Positions 16,077 through 25,797 of a DNA stretch of 64,000 bases are shown piece by piece. Location: the NCBI RefSeq assembly GCF_024391045.1, contig NZ_JANFCZ010000011.1, forward strand, positions 56,860 through 120,859, in the 5' to 3' direction. Below the pieces are notes generated by a model. That model saw nothing but the letters and a program-made list of their open reading frames with translations. It was not told the DNA's origin and ran no database searches. Both the position numbers and the translations under genes were made by a program. The DNA is from Pseudarthrobacter sulfonivorans. GTDB lineage: Bacteria > Actinomycetota > Actinomycetes > Actinomycetales > Micrococcaceae. Each line of letters starts with the position of its first letter. Within the stretch, counting starts at the first letter, position 1.

Positions 16077-17548
16077 TCCGCGCGGCGGCCCCGCCGGGTT
16101 TCCGGCGCCGCACCCTGCCCTGGGTTCCCGGAGGCCGCTGCCTCTTCAACTGCCAGCGTTGCCCGCCGTGACCGGCCAGCCTCAGCTGCCGCTGCAAGCG
16201 CACCGGTATCGCCGACGTCGTCCGGGTTGATTGCCGGCACCCGCCGTTCCACCGCATCGCCGGATCCGCCGTCCGGCTGGATGTCCGGCCGGATGCCCGT
16301 GGCCTTGACCACAAGCACGGCGATCAGGGTGGTCACCGGGATAGCGAGCACCAGGCCGATGGATCCAACGAGGGTGCGGATGACCTCCTCGGAAAGCTCT
16401 GCGCTGGTCAGCGTGTCCCCCAGCGGCCGGTTGTACAGCATCACGATGATGAGGATGGGCAGGGCGGCGCCCGCGTAGGCGAACGCGATGGTGTAGACCG
16501 TGGAAGCGATGTGGTCGCGGCCGATCCGCATGGCCGACGTGAAAAGTTTCCGGGCGCTGGTGCCGGGCGCCAGCTCGTACAGCTCCCAGACGGCGGATGA
16601 CTGGGTGATGGTGACGTCGTTCAGGACACCCAGCCCCGAGATGATCAGTCCGCACAGGATCACGCCGGAGATGGAGATGTTGGCCGAGGTATTGATCAGG
16701 GTGGTGGCGTCATGGCTGCCCACGCCGGCGAGGTTGGCGGCGTCGGTGGCCCAGGACGCCAGCAGCGCGGTGATGCCCAGTCCGAACATGGTCCCCAGCA
16801 GTGCCGTCGAGGTCCGGGCGGAAAAGCCGTGGGCAAAGTACAGGACCCCGATCATGATCACCGTTGACCCCACCAGGGCCAGCAGCAGCGGCGGTTTCCC
16901 CTCCACCAGCCCGGGCAGCATAAACCCGGCCAGGACGAAGTACGCACCCACCAGTCCAAGGAGTGCCCGCAGCCCGCGCCAGCGTGCCACCGTGATGACC
17001 ACCAACGCGTACAGGAGCGCCAGCATGACGATGGGCAGCGTCCGGACGAAGTCGACAAAAATGTACGCCGGGGAACCTTGCGACGCCGCCGCGCCCGGTG
17101 CATTGGAAAGGTTGAGGTACCTGATCTGGTCCCCGGGCTTCACCCCGTGGGATTTTGCCACCTCCGGGTTGACCACCACCTTGACCGGGCTGCCGCCCTG
17201 GTCCGGTTGGGTGAAGGCGAACATACAGTCGGACCCTGGCTGGGCGGCTTGGCCGGTGGAATCGGACGCCGGACCCGCTGCAGCGGAACCCTGCATACAG
17301 TTCTCTTCCACCACGCTCTGGATCTTGCCGGTATCGAAGGTGACGCCCGGCGCTGCTGAGTACGGGCTCGCGAGCGTAATCCCTTCCTTGGACCCGGACG
17401 GCCACAGCATGGCCATGCCCGCCACGGTCAGGAGAGTCAGCGGCACCAGGATGGCGGCAAGGATGCGGTTCGCCTTCCGGCGGGCGGCAATCGCTTCTGC
17501 AGTTGGCTCCGAATGACCTGTTGAAGCGTGGGAGTGACCGGAACCCAT
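16067..17548 (-). CDS. YibE/F-family membrane protein
   Basis: 493 residues. There is one N-terminal membrane segment (ILAAILVPLTLLTVAGMAMLW), then an extracytoplasmic region with two Cys about 29 residues apart that could form a disulphide (ENCMQG...GSDCMFAF). About seven further helices contain VLNDVTITQSSAVWELYEL, which is typical of YibE/F. The molecular role of the family is unknown. An N-terminal His-containing stretch (GSGHSHASTGHSE) is notable. The ATG at 17548 is preferred over an in-frame TTG two codons upstream. The C-terminal tail is charged and low in complexity, and ends inside a tandem repeat. Confidence 0.85.
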   Translation of the reverse strand: MGSGHSHASTGHSEPTAEAIAARRKANRILAAILVPLTLLTVAGMAMLWPSGSKEGITLASPYSAAPGVTFDTGKIQSVVEENCMQGSAAAGPASDSTGQAAQPGSDCMFAFTQPDQGGSPVKVVVNPEVAKSHGVKPGDQIRYLNLSNAPGAAASQGSPAYIFVDFVRTLPIVMLALLYALVVITVARWRGLRALLGLVGAYFVLAGFMLPGLVEGKPPLLLALVGSTVIMIGVLYFAHGFSARTSTALLGTMFGLGITALLASWATDAANLAGVGSHDATTLINTSANISISGVILCGLIISGLGVLNDVTITQSSAVWELYELAPGTSARKLFTSAMRIGRDHIASTVYTIAFAYAGAALPILIIVMLYNRPLGDTLTSAELSEEVIRTLVGSIGLVLAIPVTTLIAVLVVKATGIRPDIQPDGGSGDAVERRVPAINPDDVGDTGALAAAAEAGRSRRATLAVEEAAASGNPGQGAAPETRRGRRADRG

Positions 17549-17629
17549 CAGCAACTAAACCTCATGCCTTGAACTCTACGTCCGGCACCTTAGGGTTGAT
17601 AAATGGCAGGAAGCGGGAAGGACCCAGGC

Positions 17630-18382
17630 ATGACGGACCGCAGCACCGAGGGCAGCCGCACTCCCCCTGCAGGAGCACCACGAACCACGCGGCAGCCGTC
17701 CCTTGCCGTCCTGGAAGCTGCCGGGCCCACGAGGGGCGTTGCACTGCTGCTCCACGGCGGCAAGGCCCACAGCTACGAGCCGGTGGAAGCCCGGCATCTG
17801 AGCCCGCTGCGGATGCTGCCGTTCGCCCGCCACCTGCACCGCGCCGGGAAGGACTACGGGCTGGCTGTCTGGTCCCTGCAGAACAGCGTTCGGGGCTGGA
17901 ACGGACCGGACATGTCTGCGCTCCGCGACGCCCGCTGGGCCCTTCAGCAGATCAGCGCACAGCACCCGGGCGTTCCCGTGTACCTGGTGGGCCACTCCAT
18001 GGGCGGCCTCACCGCCGTCTGCGCGGCCGACGACCCGCAAGTGGAAGCCGTGGTTGCCCTGGCCCCGTGGCTCAGTCCGGAAACGCCCGCCCAGCGGGTT
18101 GCCGGGCGCAAAATCCTCATCGTCCACGGCACGGGAGACCGGATGACCAGCCCGGCCCAGTCCCTGAAGTTCGCCCGCGGGGCTGCCAGCACGGCCGCGT
18201 CCATGCAGTACGTTTCGCTCAGCGGTGCCGGGCACTTCATGATCCGCCGCGTCCGGCTCTGGCACACGCTCGCCACGGGTTTCGTCATGAAGTCCTTCGC
18301 CGAGCGCACCGGCTTCACCTACCCGGACGCCGGCACGCTGGACCGCATCCTGCCGGAGTCCGCCACGCAGGTGAACCTGTGA
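17630..18382 (+). CDS. Alpha/beta hydrolase
   Basis: About 250 residues with the alpha/beta-hydrolase signature: an oxyanion-hole LLLHGGKAHSYE, the nucleophile elbow GHSMGG, an acid loop ILIVHGTGDRMTSP and the His in GAGHFM. The substrate is unknown; small ester or thioester hydrolases look like this. The ATG at 17630 has GGAAGGA seven bases upstream. An in-frame ATG at 17603 with a weaker site is possible and adds nine residues. The stop overlaps the next gene start (GTGA), so the two are co-translated. Confidence 0.82.
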   Translation: MTDRSTEGSRTPPAGAPRTTRQPSLAVLEAAGPTRGVALLLHGGKAHSYEPVEARHLSPLRMLPFARHLHRAGKDYGLAVWSLQNSVRGWNGPDMSALRDARWALQQISAQHPGVPVYLVGHSMGGLTAVCAADDPQVEAVVALAPWLSPETPAQRVAGRKILIVHGTGDRMTSPAQSLKFARGAASTAASMQYVSLSGAGHFMIRRVRLWHTLATGFVMKSFAERTGFTYPDAGTLDRILPESATQVNL

Positions 18383-19188
18383 GCGCGTTTCCCTGGCCGG
18401 AATTTGCCGCTTCGCTGCCGTGGACGGCGTTGGCGGTGCTTGTGGTCCTGGCGGTGACCTTTGCCGTGGCCGTCCGGCAACGCAGGCACTCGGTGATGGA
18501 CGTCGCCTGGGGGCCGGGGTTCGTTGCGGTGGCTGTGGTTTCCTGGCTTCTTTCAGCCGGCCACGGTGACGATGCCCGGCGCCTGCTGCTTGTCCTGCTG
18601 ACGGCGGTCTGGGGCCTGCGGCTGGGAATCCATATCGGGTGGCGGGCGCGGGACGGGCACGAAGACCGGCGCTACACCGAGATGCTGCAAACGGCTCCAG
18701 GGTCCCGGAACACCTACGCGCTCCGGCGTGTCTACCTGCCGCAAGGGCTGGTGATGTTTTTTGTCTCCCTGACGCTGCAGGTGGGAATGTTCGCCACCGG
18801 CGCCTTCGGCTGGGTGGCCGTACTGGGCATCCTTGTGTGGGTGACGGGGTTCGTGTTCGAGACCGTGGGCGACTGGCAGTTGGCAGCATTCAAGAAGGAC
18901 CCGAAGCGCCGAGGCACCGTGCTCAACACCGGGCTGTGGCGGTATACGCGGCACCCCAACTATTTCGGCGATGCTGCCGTCTGGACCGGACTGTTCCTTA
19001 TCGCGGCGGACTCCTGGCCGGGCATCCTGACCATCCTGTCACCTGCCCTGATGGTCTGGACCCTCACGGCCAAAACCGGCAAGCCCCTCGCCGAGAAGGC
19101 CATGTCCGGCCGGCCCGGGTACCAGGAGTACCTGGAGTCGACGTCGGGATTCCTGCCGCTTCCGCCCCGCCGGCCCAAGGCGCCCTGA
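18379..19188 (+). CDS. DUF1295 / steroid 5-alpha-reductase-like membrane protein
   Basis: 269 residues with about six helices. The C-terminal block NTGLWRYTRHPNYFGDAAVW is diagnostic of the DUF1295 and isoprenylcysteine methyltransferase/5-alpha-reductase superfamily, where it binds NADPH or SAM. RHSVMDVAWGPGF near the N-terminus is also typical. The natural substrate in actinobacteria is unknown; lipid or sterol-like compounds are plausible. The GTG at 18379 shares four bases with the hydrolase stop. A long palindrome lies 68 bases downstream. Confidence 0.85.
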   Translation: MSAFPWPEFAASLPWTALAVLVVLAVTFAVAVRQRRHSVMDVAWGPGFVAVAVVSWLLSAGHGDDARRLLLVLLTAVWGLRLGIHIGWRARDGHEDRRYTEMLQTAPGSRNTYALRRVYLPQGLVMFFVSLTLQVGMFATGAFGWVAVLGILVWVTGFVFETVGDWQLAAFKKDPKRRGTVLNTGLWRYTRHPNYFGDAAVWTGLFLIAADSWPGILTILSPALMVWTLTAKTGKPLAEKAMSGRPGYQEYLESTSGFLPLPPRRPKAP

Positions 19189-19256
19189 CCCGGCCACGGC
19201 CGGTCGGCATGCTGGCTCCGCAGCCTGGGTCCAGGCTCCGGGCGACCCGTTAACCG

Positions 19257-19305
19257 GGTAGCGCCAGGTGTCGTTTTGAACTGTCAAACGACACCTGGCG
19301 CTACC
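19257..19305. repeat. 20-bp perfect palindrome, probable bidirectional terminator / repeat-family member
   Basis: Arms 19257-19276 and 19286-19305 are exact reverse complements around a 9-base loop, with an inner core TGTCGTTT...AAACGACA. It sits between convergent genes (DUF1295 and GNAT), which fits termination on both strands. The core matches that of the element at 38597-38662. Confidence 0.8.
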
Positions 19306-19324
19306 TGTGTTCTGCAGGGACCGG

Positions 19325-20353
19325 TCAGTCCGAGACGACGAGTGTGTCGGCCCCTTGCTGGTGTGCCTTGCCGCTTTCCAGCAAGGGCTCGACGGCGGCG
19401 CGCAGCGCCGTCATCGAATCGTCCAGTTCCAGCATGACGGGGTGCTGGTAGGCCAGGAGAGCGAGCAGATCACGGACCGCGGCCGCTGCGTCGTCGGCAG
19501 CCAACGCGGGTTCATGTCCCACAAAGACATCCGTGGCCTGGTTTCCCGGTGCAGGCGTGCCCGCGGCCGGGTCAGGGGCAGGCTCAGCGTAGCTCACGGC
19601 AAAGGCCCGGATCCGGCCCTTCCTGCTCGGGGCAACGCCGGCGCCGAAAGCGGACTCCGGCTCGGCACGCAGCACAATCGCGCCGTGCGCGCCGGTGAGG
19701 TCGTCCAGGAACAGCTTCTGCACCTGCCCCACCGACAGTACGCCCGGCGAATCCCAGCCGTGGATGGACGTGTAGTAGCGTCCCACAACGTCGGTCAGTT
19801 CCACCGAACCGGTCGCGAGATCCATTACGACGTCGGAGCCGGCGTCTTCGTCGTTGGGGGGGCCGCCGGCGTCGTTCTTTGCGGGGAAGACCGGCAGCTT
19901 CAGCCCGCCGGGCTCCACCACCACCAGCCGCGAGCGCTGGATGGGCCGGAGCCCGAACTCTTCGGCGAACGCGGCCCCGGGGGTGTCGGGCTGAACCTTG
20001 CCGCGCAGCTTGAAGACTCCCGACGGCGCCTGTTCAACTTCGCGGCGCAGCATGGTCAGGAGCGTGGCACCGATGCCGGCGCGCCGGTGGTCGCGTGCCA
20101 CTTCGATGTAGGCCCACAGCCGGTCCGGGTGCAGGGACGCCTCATAGACCACTGCGGCCCCCACCGGGATGCCGACGCCGTCAATGACGTCCTCGGCCAC
20201 GATGCAGCGGCGCCACGGGGTGCCGTCCGTCCCGGCTGAGGAAACGGTGAGGGCGCCGCGGAACTGCCTCGCCTGTTCGGTTTCCGGGCCGCCCCAGATT
20301 TCGAGCAGCGCCAGGTCGTCGCCCTCGCGCCACTCGCGGTATTCGATGGCCAT
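19325..20353 (-). CDS. GNAT-family N-acetyltransferase
   Basis: 342 residues, twice the length of a single GNAT domain. The N-terminal half has the acetyl-CoA loop ARDHRRAGIGATLL preceded by LWAYIEVA. The C-terminal half (from about residue 190) has a degenerate GNAT-like or accessory fold. The substrate is unknown. The ATG at 20353 follows the glyS stop by two bases, so it is the distal gene of a glyS operon. Confidence 0.82.
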   Translation of the reverse strand: MAIEYREWREGDDLALLEIWGGPETEQARQFRGALTVSSAGTDGTPWRRCIVAEDVIDGVGIPVGAAVVYEASLHPDRLWAYIEVARDHRRAGIGATLLTMLRREVEQAPSGVFKLRGKVQPDTPGAAFAEEFGLRPIQRSRLVVVEPGGLKLPVFPAKNDAGGPPNDEDAGSDVVMDLATGSVELTDVVGRYYTSIHGWDSPGVLSVGQVQKLFLDDLTGAHGAIVLRAEPESAFGAGVAPSRKGRIRAFAVSYAEPAPDPAAGTPAPGNQATDVFVGHEPALAADDAAAAVRDLLALLAYQHPVMLELDDSMTALRAAVEPLLESGKAHQQGADTLVVSD

Positions 20354-20355
20354 GC

Positions 20356-21741
20356 TCAGGCGCCGATCAGGCGGGCGGCCAGGTAGCCTTCCACCTTGTC
20401 CAGGGAAACGCGTTCCTGGCTCATGGTGTCCCGCTCACGGATGGTCACGGCTTGGTCTTCGAGGGTGTCGAAGTCCACGGTGATGCAGAACGGCGTGCCG
20501 ATCTCGTCCTGGCGGCGGTAGCGGCGGCCGATCGCGCCGGCGTCGTCAAAGTCGATGTTCCAGTTCTTGCGCAGCTGTGCGCCCAGGTCCTTGGCCTTAG
20601 GTGACAGGTCCTCGTTGCGGCTCAGCGGCAGTACTGCGGCCTTTACCGGCGCCAGGCGCGGGTCGAGCTTCAGCACGGTGCGGACGTCGACGCCGCCCTT
20701 GGCGTTGGGTGCCTCGTCTTCCGTGTATGCGTCCACGAGGAAGGCCATGAAGGACCGGGTCAGGCCGGCGGCGGGCTCGATGACGTACGGGGTGTAACGC
20801 TCGTTGGTGGCCTGGTTGAAGTAGCTCAGGTCCTGGCCGGAGGCCTTGGAGTGCGTGGAGAGGTCAAAGTCCGTGCGGTTGGCGATGCCTTCCAGCTCGC
20901 CCCATTCCGAGCCCTGGAATCCGAAGCGGTATTCGATGTCGGTGGTGCCCTTGGAGTAGTGGCTGAGCTTCTCCAGCGGGTGTTCGAAGAAGCGCAGGTT
21001 CTCCTCGCGGATGCCCAGTCCGGTGTACCAGGACATGCGCTCCTTCATCCAGTACTGGTGCCACTCTTCGTCGGTCCCGGGCTCAACGAAGAATTCCATC
21101 TCCATCTGCTCGAACTCACGGGTGCGGAAGATGAAGTTGCCCGGGGTGATCTCGTTCCGGAAGGACTTGCCGATCTGACCGATGCCGAACGGCGGCTTCT
21201 TCCGCGAGGTGGTGAGCACGTTGCTGAAGTTCACAAAGATTCCCTGGGCCGTTTCGGGACGCAGGTAGTGCAGCCCCTCCTCGCTTGCCACGGGGCCGAG
21301 GTAGGTCTTCAGGAGACCGGAGAATTCCTGCGGTTCGGTCCATTCGCCGCGGGTGCCGCAGTTGGCGCAGGCGATGTCCTTCAGGCCGTTCTCTGCGGGA
21401 CGGCCCTTCTTTTCCTCGTATTCTTCCTCGAGGTGGTCGGCGCGGTAGCGCTTGTGGCAGGAGAGGCATTCCACCAGCGGGTCGGAGAAGACCTCAACGT
21501 GGCCGGAGGCTTCCCATACCTGGCGGGGCAGGATGACGGAGGAGTCCAGGCCCACCACGTCCTCGCGGCCGCGGACCATGGACTGCCACCACTGGCGCTT
21601 GATGTTTTCCTTCAACTCGGCACCGAGGGGCCCGTAGTCCCATGCTGAACGCGAACCACCGTAGATTTCACCGGCCTGGAACACGAACCCCCTCCGCTTG
21701 GAGAGGGAAATGACCTGGTCGAGAACGGACTTTGGTGCCAT
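20356..21741 (-). CDS. glyS: Glycyl-tRNA synthetase (single-chain dimeric type)
   Basis: It charges tRNA-Gly. The 461-residue chain has the class II motifs: [15 protein letters not shown] for motif 1, [25 protein letters not shown] for motif 2, and [20 protein letters not shown] for motif 3. A zinc-binding insertion is marked by CLSCH and CANCG. The C-terminal anticodon-binding domain follows. This is the alpha2 form, not the alpha2beta2 form. Its ATG is at 21741. The roughly 200 bases upstream contain no other gene and presumably hold its promoter. The downstream GNAT gene is two bases away. Confidence 0.97.
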   Translation of the reverse strand: MAPKSVLDQVISLSKRRGFVFQAGEIYGGSRSAWDYGPLGAELKENIKRQWWQSMVRGREDVVGLDSSVILPRQVWEASGHVEVFSDPLVECLSCHKRYRADHLEEEYEEKKGRPAENGLKDIACANCGTRGEWTEPQEFSGLLKTYLGPVASEEGLHYLRPETAQGIFVNFSNVLTTSRKKPPFGIGQIGKSFRNEITPGNFIFRTREFEQMEMEFFVEPGTDEEWHQYWMKERMSWYTGLGIREENLRFFEHPLEKLSHYSKGTTDIEYRFGFQGSEWGELEGIANRTDFDLSTHSKASGQDLSYFNQATNERYTPYVIEPAAGLTRSFMAFLVDAYTEDEAPNAKGGVDVRTVLKLDPRLAPVKAAVLPLSRNEDLSPKAKDLGAQLRKNWNIDFDDAGAIGRRYRRQDEIGTPFCITVDFDTLEDQAVTIRERDTMSQERVSLDKVEGYLAARLIGA

Positions 21742-21944
21742 GGTGGAACTCCAATTTCTACAGGGCCGCTGGGTGCGGTCCGCGTTATCTGGCCCGGCTG
21801 CACGTAATGCAGTCCCGCTGGATGCGGGCGGGGCGGACGAGGGATACGAGGGGAAAGCAACAGACGAAAAAATAACGTGCAGAGGACTGCGTGTCCTAGC
21901 CTACCGGCCGCTGCCGCACGACGGCGTGCCTGACCGCCTGACCG

Positions 21945-22910
21945 CTACCGCCGGAATGCGCCGCGGGGCCACGGCAGGGTGGCCACCATGATCGCGGCCA
22001 GCGTCAGGACAGTCCCCAGGATGGTGGGCAGCGCCACCACGGAGCCCGGCGCGGGGACCACAACGTCAAGGATCAGCGAACCCACCAGCTGGCCGGCGAT
22101 CATGCCCAGGCCCGTCACCAGGACGCCCAGGCCGCGGACCAGCACGGCGGCCAGGCCAATGAAGAGACAGCCCATGGGTCCGCCGAGGTAGTACCACCAC
22201 TCCCCTGGCAGCGGGTTGCCGGCACCGGCAACGGCAACTTTGATGCCCCACACCAGCCAGAGCAGAATGCCGCCGGCGACGAAGTTGACCAGCGTCGCCG
22301 CGATGGGCGTGCCGTAGTGGAGGGTCGCGGTCCCGTTCATGGCCTGCTGGAAGCTCATCAGGAATCCGGCTGCCAAGGGGAGCATCAGGGGCAGCAGGAG
22401 CAACCCGACGTCGGCCGCGTTGCCAAACCGCGGGGAGACGGCCCAGGCCACGGCAAGCACGGTGAGCACACTGCCGATGATGCGCACTCCCGTGAGGCCG
22501 CGTTTCCCGCCGGGACCGATCCCGAGCCGGTCCACGAGGAGGCCGCTGAGCGTCTGCCCGGTGACCGTGGCCACAGTGAACAGCGCCACGCCGAGCAGTC
22601 CCACGGTAGTGGACTGGGCAAAGACAAAGAACGCACCCACGCCACCGGCGAGGACGTAATAGCGGGGAAACCTGCGTTCCCGGAGGGACGGGAGAATCCG
22701 GGCCAGGCCCGCCCGGCCCTTGGGCAGCAGCAGCGCGACGGCCGTGATCAGGATCAGACCGGTACTGAAGCTGACCACCGCCGCGGCGATGCCGTCATCG
22801 AGGCGGACGCCGAGGGCGCCGTTGATACGGCCCTGGACCGGAATGGCCAGCCCCGCGCCGACCGCCAGTGGAAGGCCTGCGATCAGCGGCAGCCGTGGGG
22901 TGTGCGTCAT
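21945..22910 (-). CDS. DMT-family transporter with two DUF606 (YdcZ) halves
   Basis: 321 residues with ten predicted helices in two similar halves. Each half starts with a small-residue helix containing PVQGRINGALG or SFQQAMNGTATLHYG. That duplicated Q-x-x-x-N-G motif is the mark of the DUF606/YdcZ branch. The substrate is unknown. The ATG at 22910 has TAAGGTG upstream and is preferred over the GTG three codons earlier. It diverges from the S4-domain gene with only 32 bases between starts, so their promoters must overlap. Confidence 0.8.
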   Translation of the reverse strand: MTHTPRLPLIAGLPLAVGAGLAIPVQGRINGALGVRLDDGIAAAVVSFSTGLILITAVALLLPKGRAGLARILPSLRERRFPRYYVLAGGVGAFFVFAQSTTVGLLGVALFTVATVTGQTLSGLLVDRLGIGPGGKRGLTGVRIIGSVLTVLAVAWAVSPRFGNAADVGLLLLPLMLPLAAGFLMSFQQAMNGTATLHYGTPIAATLVNFVAGGILLWLVWGIKVAVAGAGNPLPGEWWYYLGGPMGCLFIGLAAVLVRGLGVLVTGLGMIAGQLVGSLILDVVVPAPGSVVALPTILGTVLTLAAIMVATLPWPRGAFRR

Positions 22911-22942
22911 TGAATTCACCTTACGTCAGGCATTATTGCTGT

Positions 22943-23176
22943 ATGAGCAACCAGGACATTGAAGAGATCCCCATCCGTGACAGCATGATCCGCCTGGGTC
23001 AGCTCCTGAAGCTCGCCAGCCTGGTGGAAGACGGCGTGGAAGCCGCCGAGCTCATCAAGAACGGGCTCGTCAAAGTCAACGGCGAGATCGACGAACGGCG
23101 GGGCCGGCAGCTGCACAACGGCGACACCGTCACCGTGAACGGGCAGACCGTCAGGGTCGTCGCGCCGGAAGCGTAA
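22943..23176 (+). CDS. Small S4-domain RNA-binding protein (YbcJ-like)
   Basis: 77 residues forming essentially one S4 domain: IRLGQLLKLASLVEDGVEAAELIKNGLVKVNG, then RRGRQLHNGDTVTVNG. These proteins bind structured RNA and are linked to ribosome or RNA quality control, but the exact role is not known. The ATG at 22943 (MSNQDIEE) gives the family length; in-frame codons upstream run into the neighbouring gene. Confidence 0.88.
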   Translation: MSNQDIEEIPIRDSMIRLGQLLKLASLVEDGVEAAELIKNGLVKVNGEIDERRGRQLHNGDTVTVNGQTVRVVAPEA

Positions 23177-23276
23177 CTCACCACCGCAGCGGGCCCCGGC
23201 GCATCAATCCGGCGCCGCAGCACGCGCCCACGGCACTTAGCCTTCTGCCGTCGTCGGCCGTTCGCCGGATTGCCGG

Positions 23277-23936
23277 CTACCGGTTCAGCACCTCGTGGGT
23301 CAGGAACTCGGACACATGGCCGATTTCCTGCTGGTTGATGCCGTGCCACATGCCCGTGTACAGCACCTTGGTGAGCTTCACGTGCCCGCGCACCCAGCCC
23401 ATGGTGTAGTCGATCTTGTCAGGGGTGATCACCGGGTCCTGCTGGTCGCGGCCCCAGAACAGCGGGACGGTTCCGTCGAGTTCGCTGTCCCGGAACGCGG
23501 GATCGCCGCCGGCATTGACAACAAAGCCGGAAAGCCCGACGACGGCGGCATAGTCTGCGGGCCGGTAACGGAGCAGCGTCGTGGCCATGGCCATTCCCAT
23601 GGAGAAGCCGAGCAGCGTCACGGACGGGTGGTTGGCTTTGACTGAGTCGATCCAGTCCTGCACGTAGCCGGCCGCCTGCTTGACGGCGTCCAGGGAGTAG
23701 TCGATGGTGTCCGTCAGCGGGAACCACATAAAACCCGGCCCGGTGGGCAGCGGCGCCCGGAGCGAGGCCACAACGAATTCGTCGGGCAGCATGTCCGCCA
23801 GGCTCAACAGGTCCTGTTCGTTGGCGCCGTAGCCGTGGAGGAGCACCAGCAGCGGCCGTCCGGAGCGCTGGTCCTCGGGCCGGGACCACATAACAACAGG
23901 GGCGGGAAATACTTGGGCGTCAGTCATGGTTTCCAT
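23277..23936 (-). CDS. Phospholipase/carboxylesterase-type alpha/beta hydrolase
   Basis: 219 residues. LLVLLHGYGANEQDLLSLADML at the N-terminus, GFSMGMAMA as nucleophile elbow, and WGRDQQDPVI with a later GMWHGI supply the Asp and His. The pattern is that of the small YpfH/carboxylesterase group, which hydrolyse short esters or lysophospholipids. The in-frame ATGs at 23936 and 23927 are both usable; 23936 is chosen. It diverges from the SGNH hydrolase gene. Confidence 0.82.
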   Translation of the reverse strand: METMTDAQVFPAPVVMWSRPEDQRSGRPLLVLLHGYGANEQDLLSLADMLPDEFVVASLRAPLPTGPGFMWFPLTDTIDYSLDAVKQAAGYVQDWIDSVKANHPSVTLLGFSMGMAMATTLLRYRPADYAAVVGLSGFVVNAGGDPAFRDSELDGTVPLFWGRDQQDPVITPDKIDYTMGWVRGHVKLTKVLYTGMWHGINQQEIGHVSEFLTHEVLNR

Positions 23937-24004
23937 TCTTACAGTTACCCAGCGGTAACTACCTACGGTGGCGTAGCTTGAGACCGAGAGGGCAGGATAG
24001 GACC

Positions 24005-24871
24005 GTGACTGACGCAAGAGCCATGCAGAACCATCCCACGGCGACACAAACCCACCCCTGGAGCCGGTACGTGGCCATGGGCGACTCCTTTACCGAGGGC
24101 ATCGGCGACCCCGAACCGTCAAGCCCCGGCGGATACCGCGGCTGGGCGGACCGGGTAGCAGAGGAACTGGGCCGCGGCCAGGATGATTTCGCGTATGCCA
24201 ACCTGGCGGTACGAGGCCGACTGCTGCAGCAGATCGTGGACCAGCAGCTCGCGGCCTGCCTGGCGCTCAAGCCGGACCTGGTCACTCTCTCCGCCGGCGG
24301 CAACGACCTCATCAGGCCGGGCGGAGACCCGGATGCCCTCGCCGAAAAACTCGATTCAGTGGTCCAGATCCTGTCGATGGGCGGCGCCACGGTGGTGCTG
24401 TTCAACGGGCCGGACACGGGTTCCTCGGTCCTGGGCCGGATCCGCAGCAAGGTGGCCATCTACAACGAGAACCTGCGCACGGTTGCCGCCCGCCACGACG
24501 CGATCATTGCGGACATGTGGTCGCTGAAGCAGCTCAACGATCCGCAAATGTGGGACGTGGACCGCCTGCACTTTTCGCCGCTGGGCCACCACACCATCGC
24601 GGCCATGGTGCTCGACTCGCTCAACGTTAGCCACACTCTCGAACCCCGCATGCCCAAGCCCCTGCCGCCAAGGACCTGGCGCGAAGCACGCAGCGGAGAC
24701 CTCATCTGGGCCCGCGAACACTTCGTCCCGTGGGTGGTCCGGCGGCTGCGTAACCGCTCCTCCGGTGACGGCATCACCGCAAAACGCCCGACGCCGGGGC
24801 CCGTCTTCGGCCCTGGCGTGCCCCTGGGTTCCGGTGAAGGTCCGCTGGGCAGCACCGAAGCCCGCCACTAG
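24005..24871 (+). CDS. SGNH/GDSL-family hydrolase
   Basis: 288 residues with all SGNH blocks: AMGDSFTEG (block I Ser), a Gly in block II, LSAGGNDLI (block III Asn) and WDVDRLHFSPLGH (block V Asp and His). There is no signal peptide, so it acts in the cytoplasm as an esterase or lipase of unknown substrate. The C-terminus is a Gly/Pro-rich tail. The GTG at 24005 has AGGATAGGA upstream; a TTG at 23978 is in frame but less likely. Confidence 0.85.
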   Translation: MTDARAMQNHPTATQTHPWSRYVAMGDSFTEGIGDPEPSSPGGYRGWADRVAEELGRGQDDFAYANLAVRGRLLQQIVDQQLAACLALKPDLVTLSAGGNDLIRPGGDPDALAEKLDSVVQILSMGGATVVLFNGPDTGSSVLGRIRSKVAIYNENLRTVAARHDAIIADMWSLKQLNDPQMWDVDRLHFSPLGHHTIAAMVLDSLNVSHTLEPRMPKPLPPRTWREARSGDLIWAREHFVPWVVRRLRNRSSGDGITAKRPTPGPVFGPGVPLGSGEGPLGSTEARH

Positions 24872-24933
24872 ACCGTCACGCGCCACTCACCAGGAGCCCC
24901 GCCGCTGGACCGAAGCCTCGCGCTCACCCGGTG

Positions 24934-24965
24934 GCCGCCACGAAACCGATGCCGCCACGAAACCG
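24934..24965. repeat. Short direct repeat
   Basis: The 15-mer GCCGCCACGAAACCG occurs at 24934-24948 and again at 24951-24965, in the 212-base gap between the SGNH and SHOCT genes. Nothing else is recognised in this gap apart from the SHOCT gene ribosome site. Confidence 0.6.
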
Positions 24966-25083
24966 GCGGAAACGCGCGCGGCAAAAGCCGGGCCTTCCTG
25001 GAGCGCGGAGGTCCTTGCGGTTTCGGGCCCCGGGGCCGGCCCGGGGCTTAAGCTGGAGTCCCACATAGGAGAGGCATTACACC

Positions 25084-25686
25084 GTGAACAGCATGTTTTT
25101 CTGGATCATCATCCTGGCGTTCGTTGTCCCCGCGGCGATGCGGATGTACCGGAAATCCGTCAACAAACGGAACCAAGGACAGGGCTTCTTCGGGAGCTAC
25201 CCGGGCCAGCCCGGCCAGTATCCCGGGCCACAGAGCCGGCAGCCCCGCGACGGCTATACGCAGCAGGATTACATGAGCGGCGGGTACCGCGAGATCATGA
25301 GCCCGCAGCCCCTCCCGCCGGCCGAGCCGCTGCCGCCCATGCAGCCGATCCCACCGGCAAACCAGCAGTTCCCGGGCCAGCAGTTCCCTCCGTACGGTCA
25401 GCCCCAGCAGTACGGCGAACCCCAGCAATACGGTCAGCCAGGGCAGTTCAGCCTGCCAGGGCAGTTCAGCGAGCCGCAGCAGTACGGTCAGCCAGGGCAG
25501 TTCAGCCAGCCAGGGCAGCGGCCGGAAGCAGCGAATGCTCAAGCTGCCCCGGCGACTCCCCCGCCGCCGTCGGCCCCGCAGGGCTACCGCGCGCGGAAGC
25601 TCGCCGAACTGGACCAGCAGTACAGCAACGGTGAGCTGGCCATGGAGGATTACATGAAGCGCCGCGCCGACATCATGAACGGCTGA
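25084..25686 (+). CDS. Membrane-anchored SHOCT-domain protein with Gln/Tyr/Pro/Gly repeats
   Basis: 200 residues. One N-terminal membrane helix (MFFWIIILAFVVPAAMRMY) is followed by a ~120-residue low-complexity region rich in Gln, Pro, Gly, Tyr and Phe with recurring QQYGQPGQFS. The C-terminal SHOCT domain (KLAELDQQYSNGELAMEDYMKRRADIM) is a short helical hairpin thought to mediate oligomerisation. The spacer resembles prion-like or elastomeric sequence and would be disordered. Function unknown. The GTG start at 25084 has AGGAGAGG upstream. Confidence 0.8.
   Translation: MNSMFFWIIILAFVVPAAMRMYRKSVNKRNQGQGFFGSYPGQPGQYPGPQSRQPRDGYTQQDYMSGGYREIMSPQPLPPAEPLPPMQPIPPANQQFPGQQFPPYGQPQQYGEPQQYGQPGQFSLPGQFSEPQQYGQPGQFSQPGQRPEAANAQAAPATPPPPSAPQGYRARKLAELDQQYSNGELAMEDYMKRRADIMNG
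25391..25520 (+). repeat. In-gene tandem repeat coding QQYGQPGQFS
   Basis: A unit of about 54 bases starting CAGCAATACGGTCAGCCAGG at 25423 recurs at 25477 with few changes, flanked by shorter partial copies. The length of this region is probably variable between strains. Confidence 0.75.
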
Positions 25687-25797
25687 GCGCACAGACGCGG
25701 CGGGCATCCCCTGCCAAATCAAGCAGAACCTGCCAACCTAGCGGATCTGGCCCAACCAGCAGGCCCCGGCCACGCCAGGAGGGTGCGCCGGACCCGG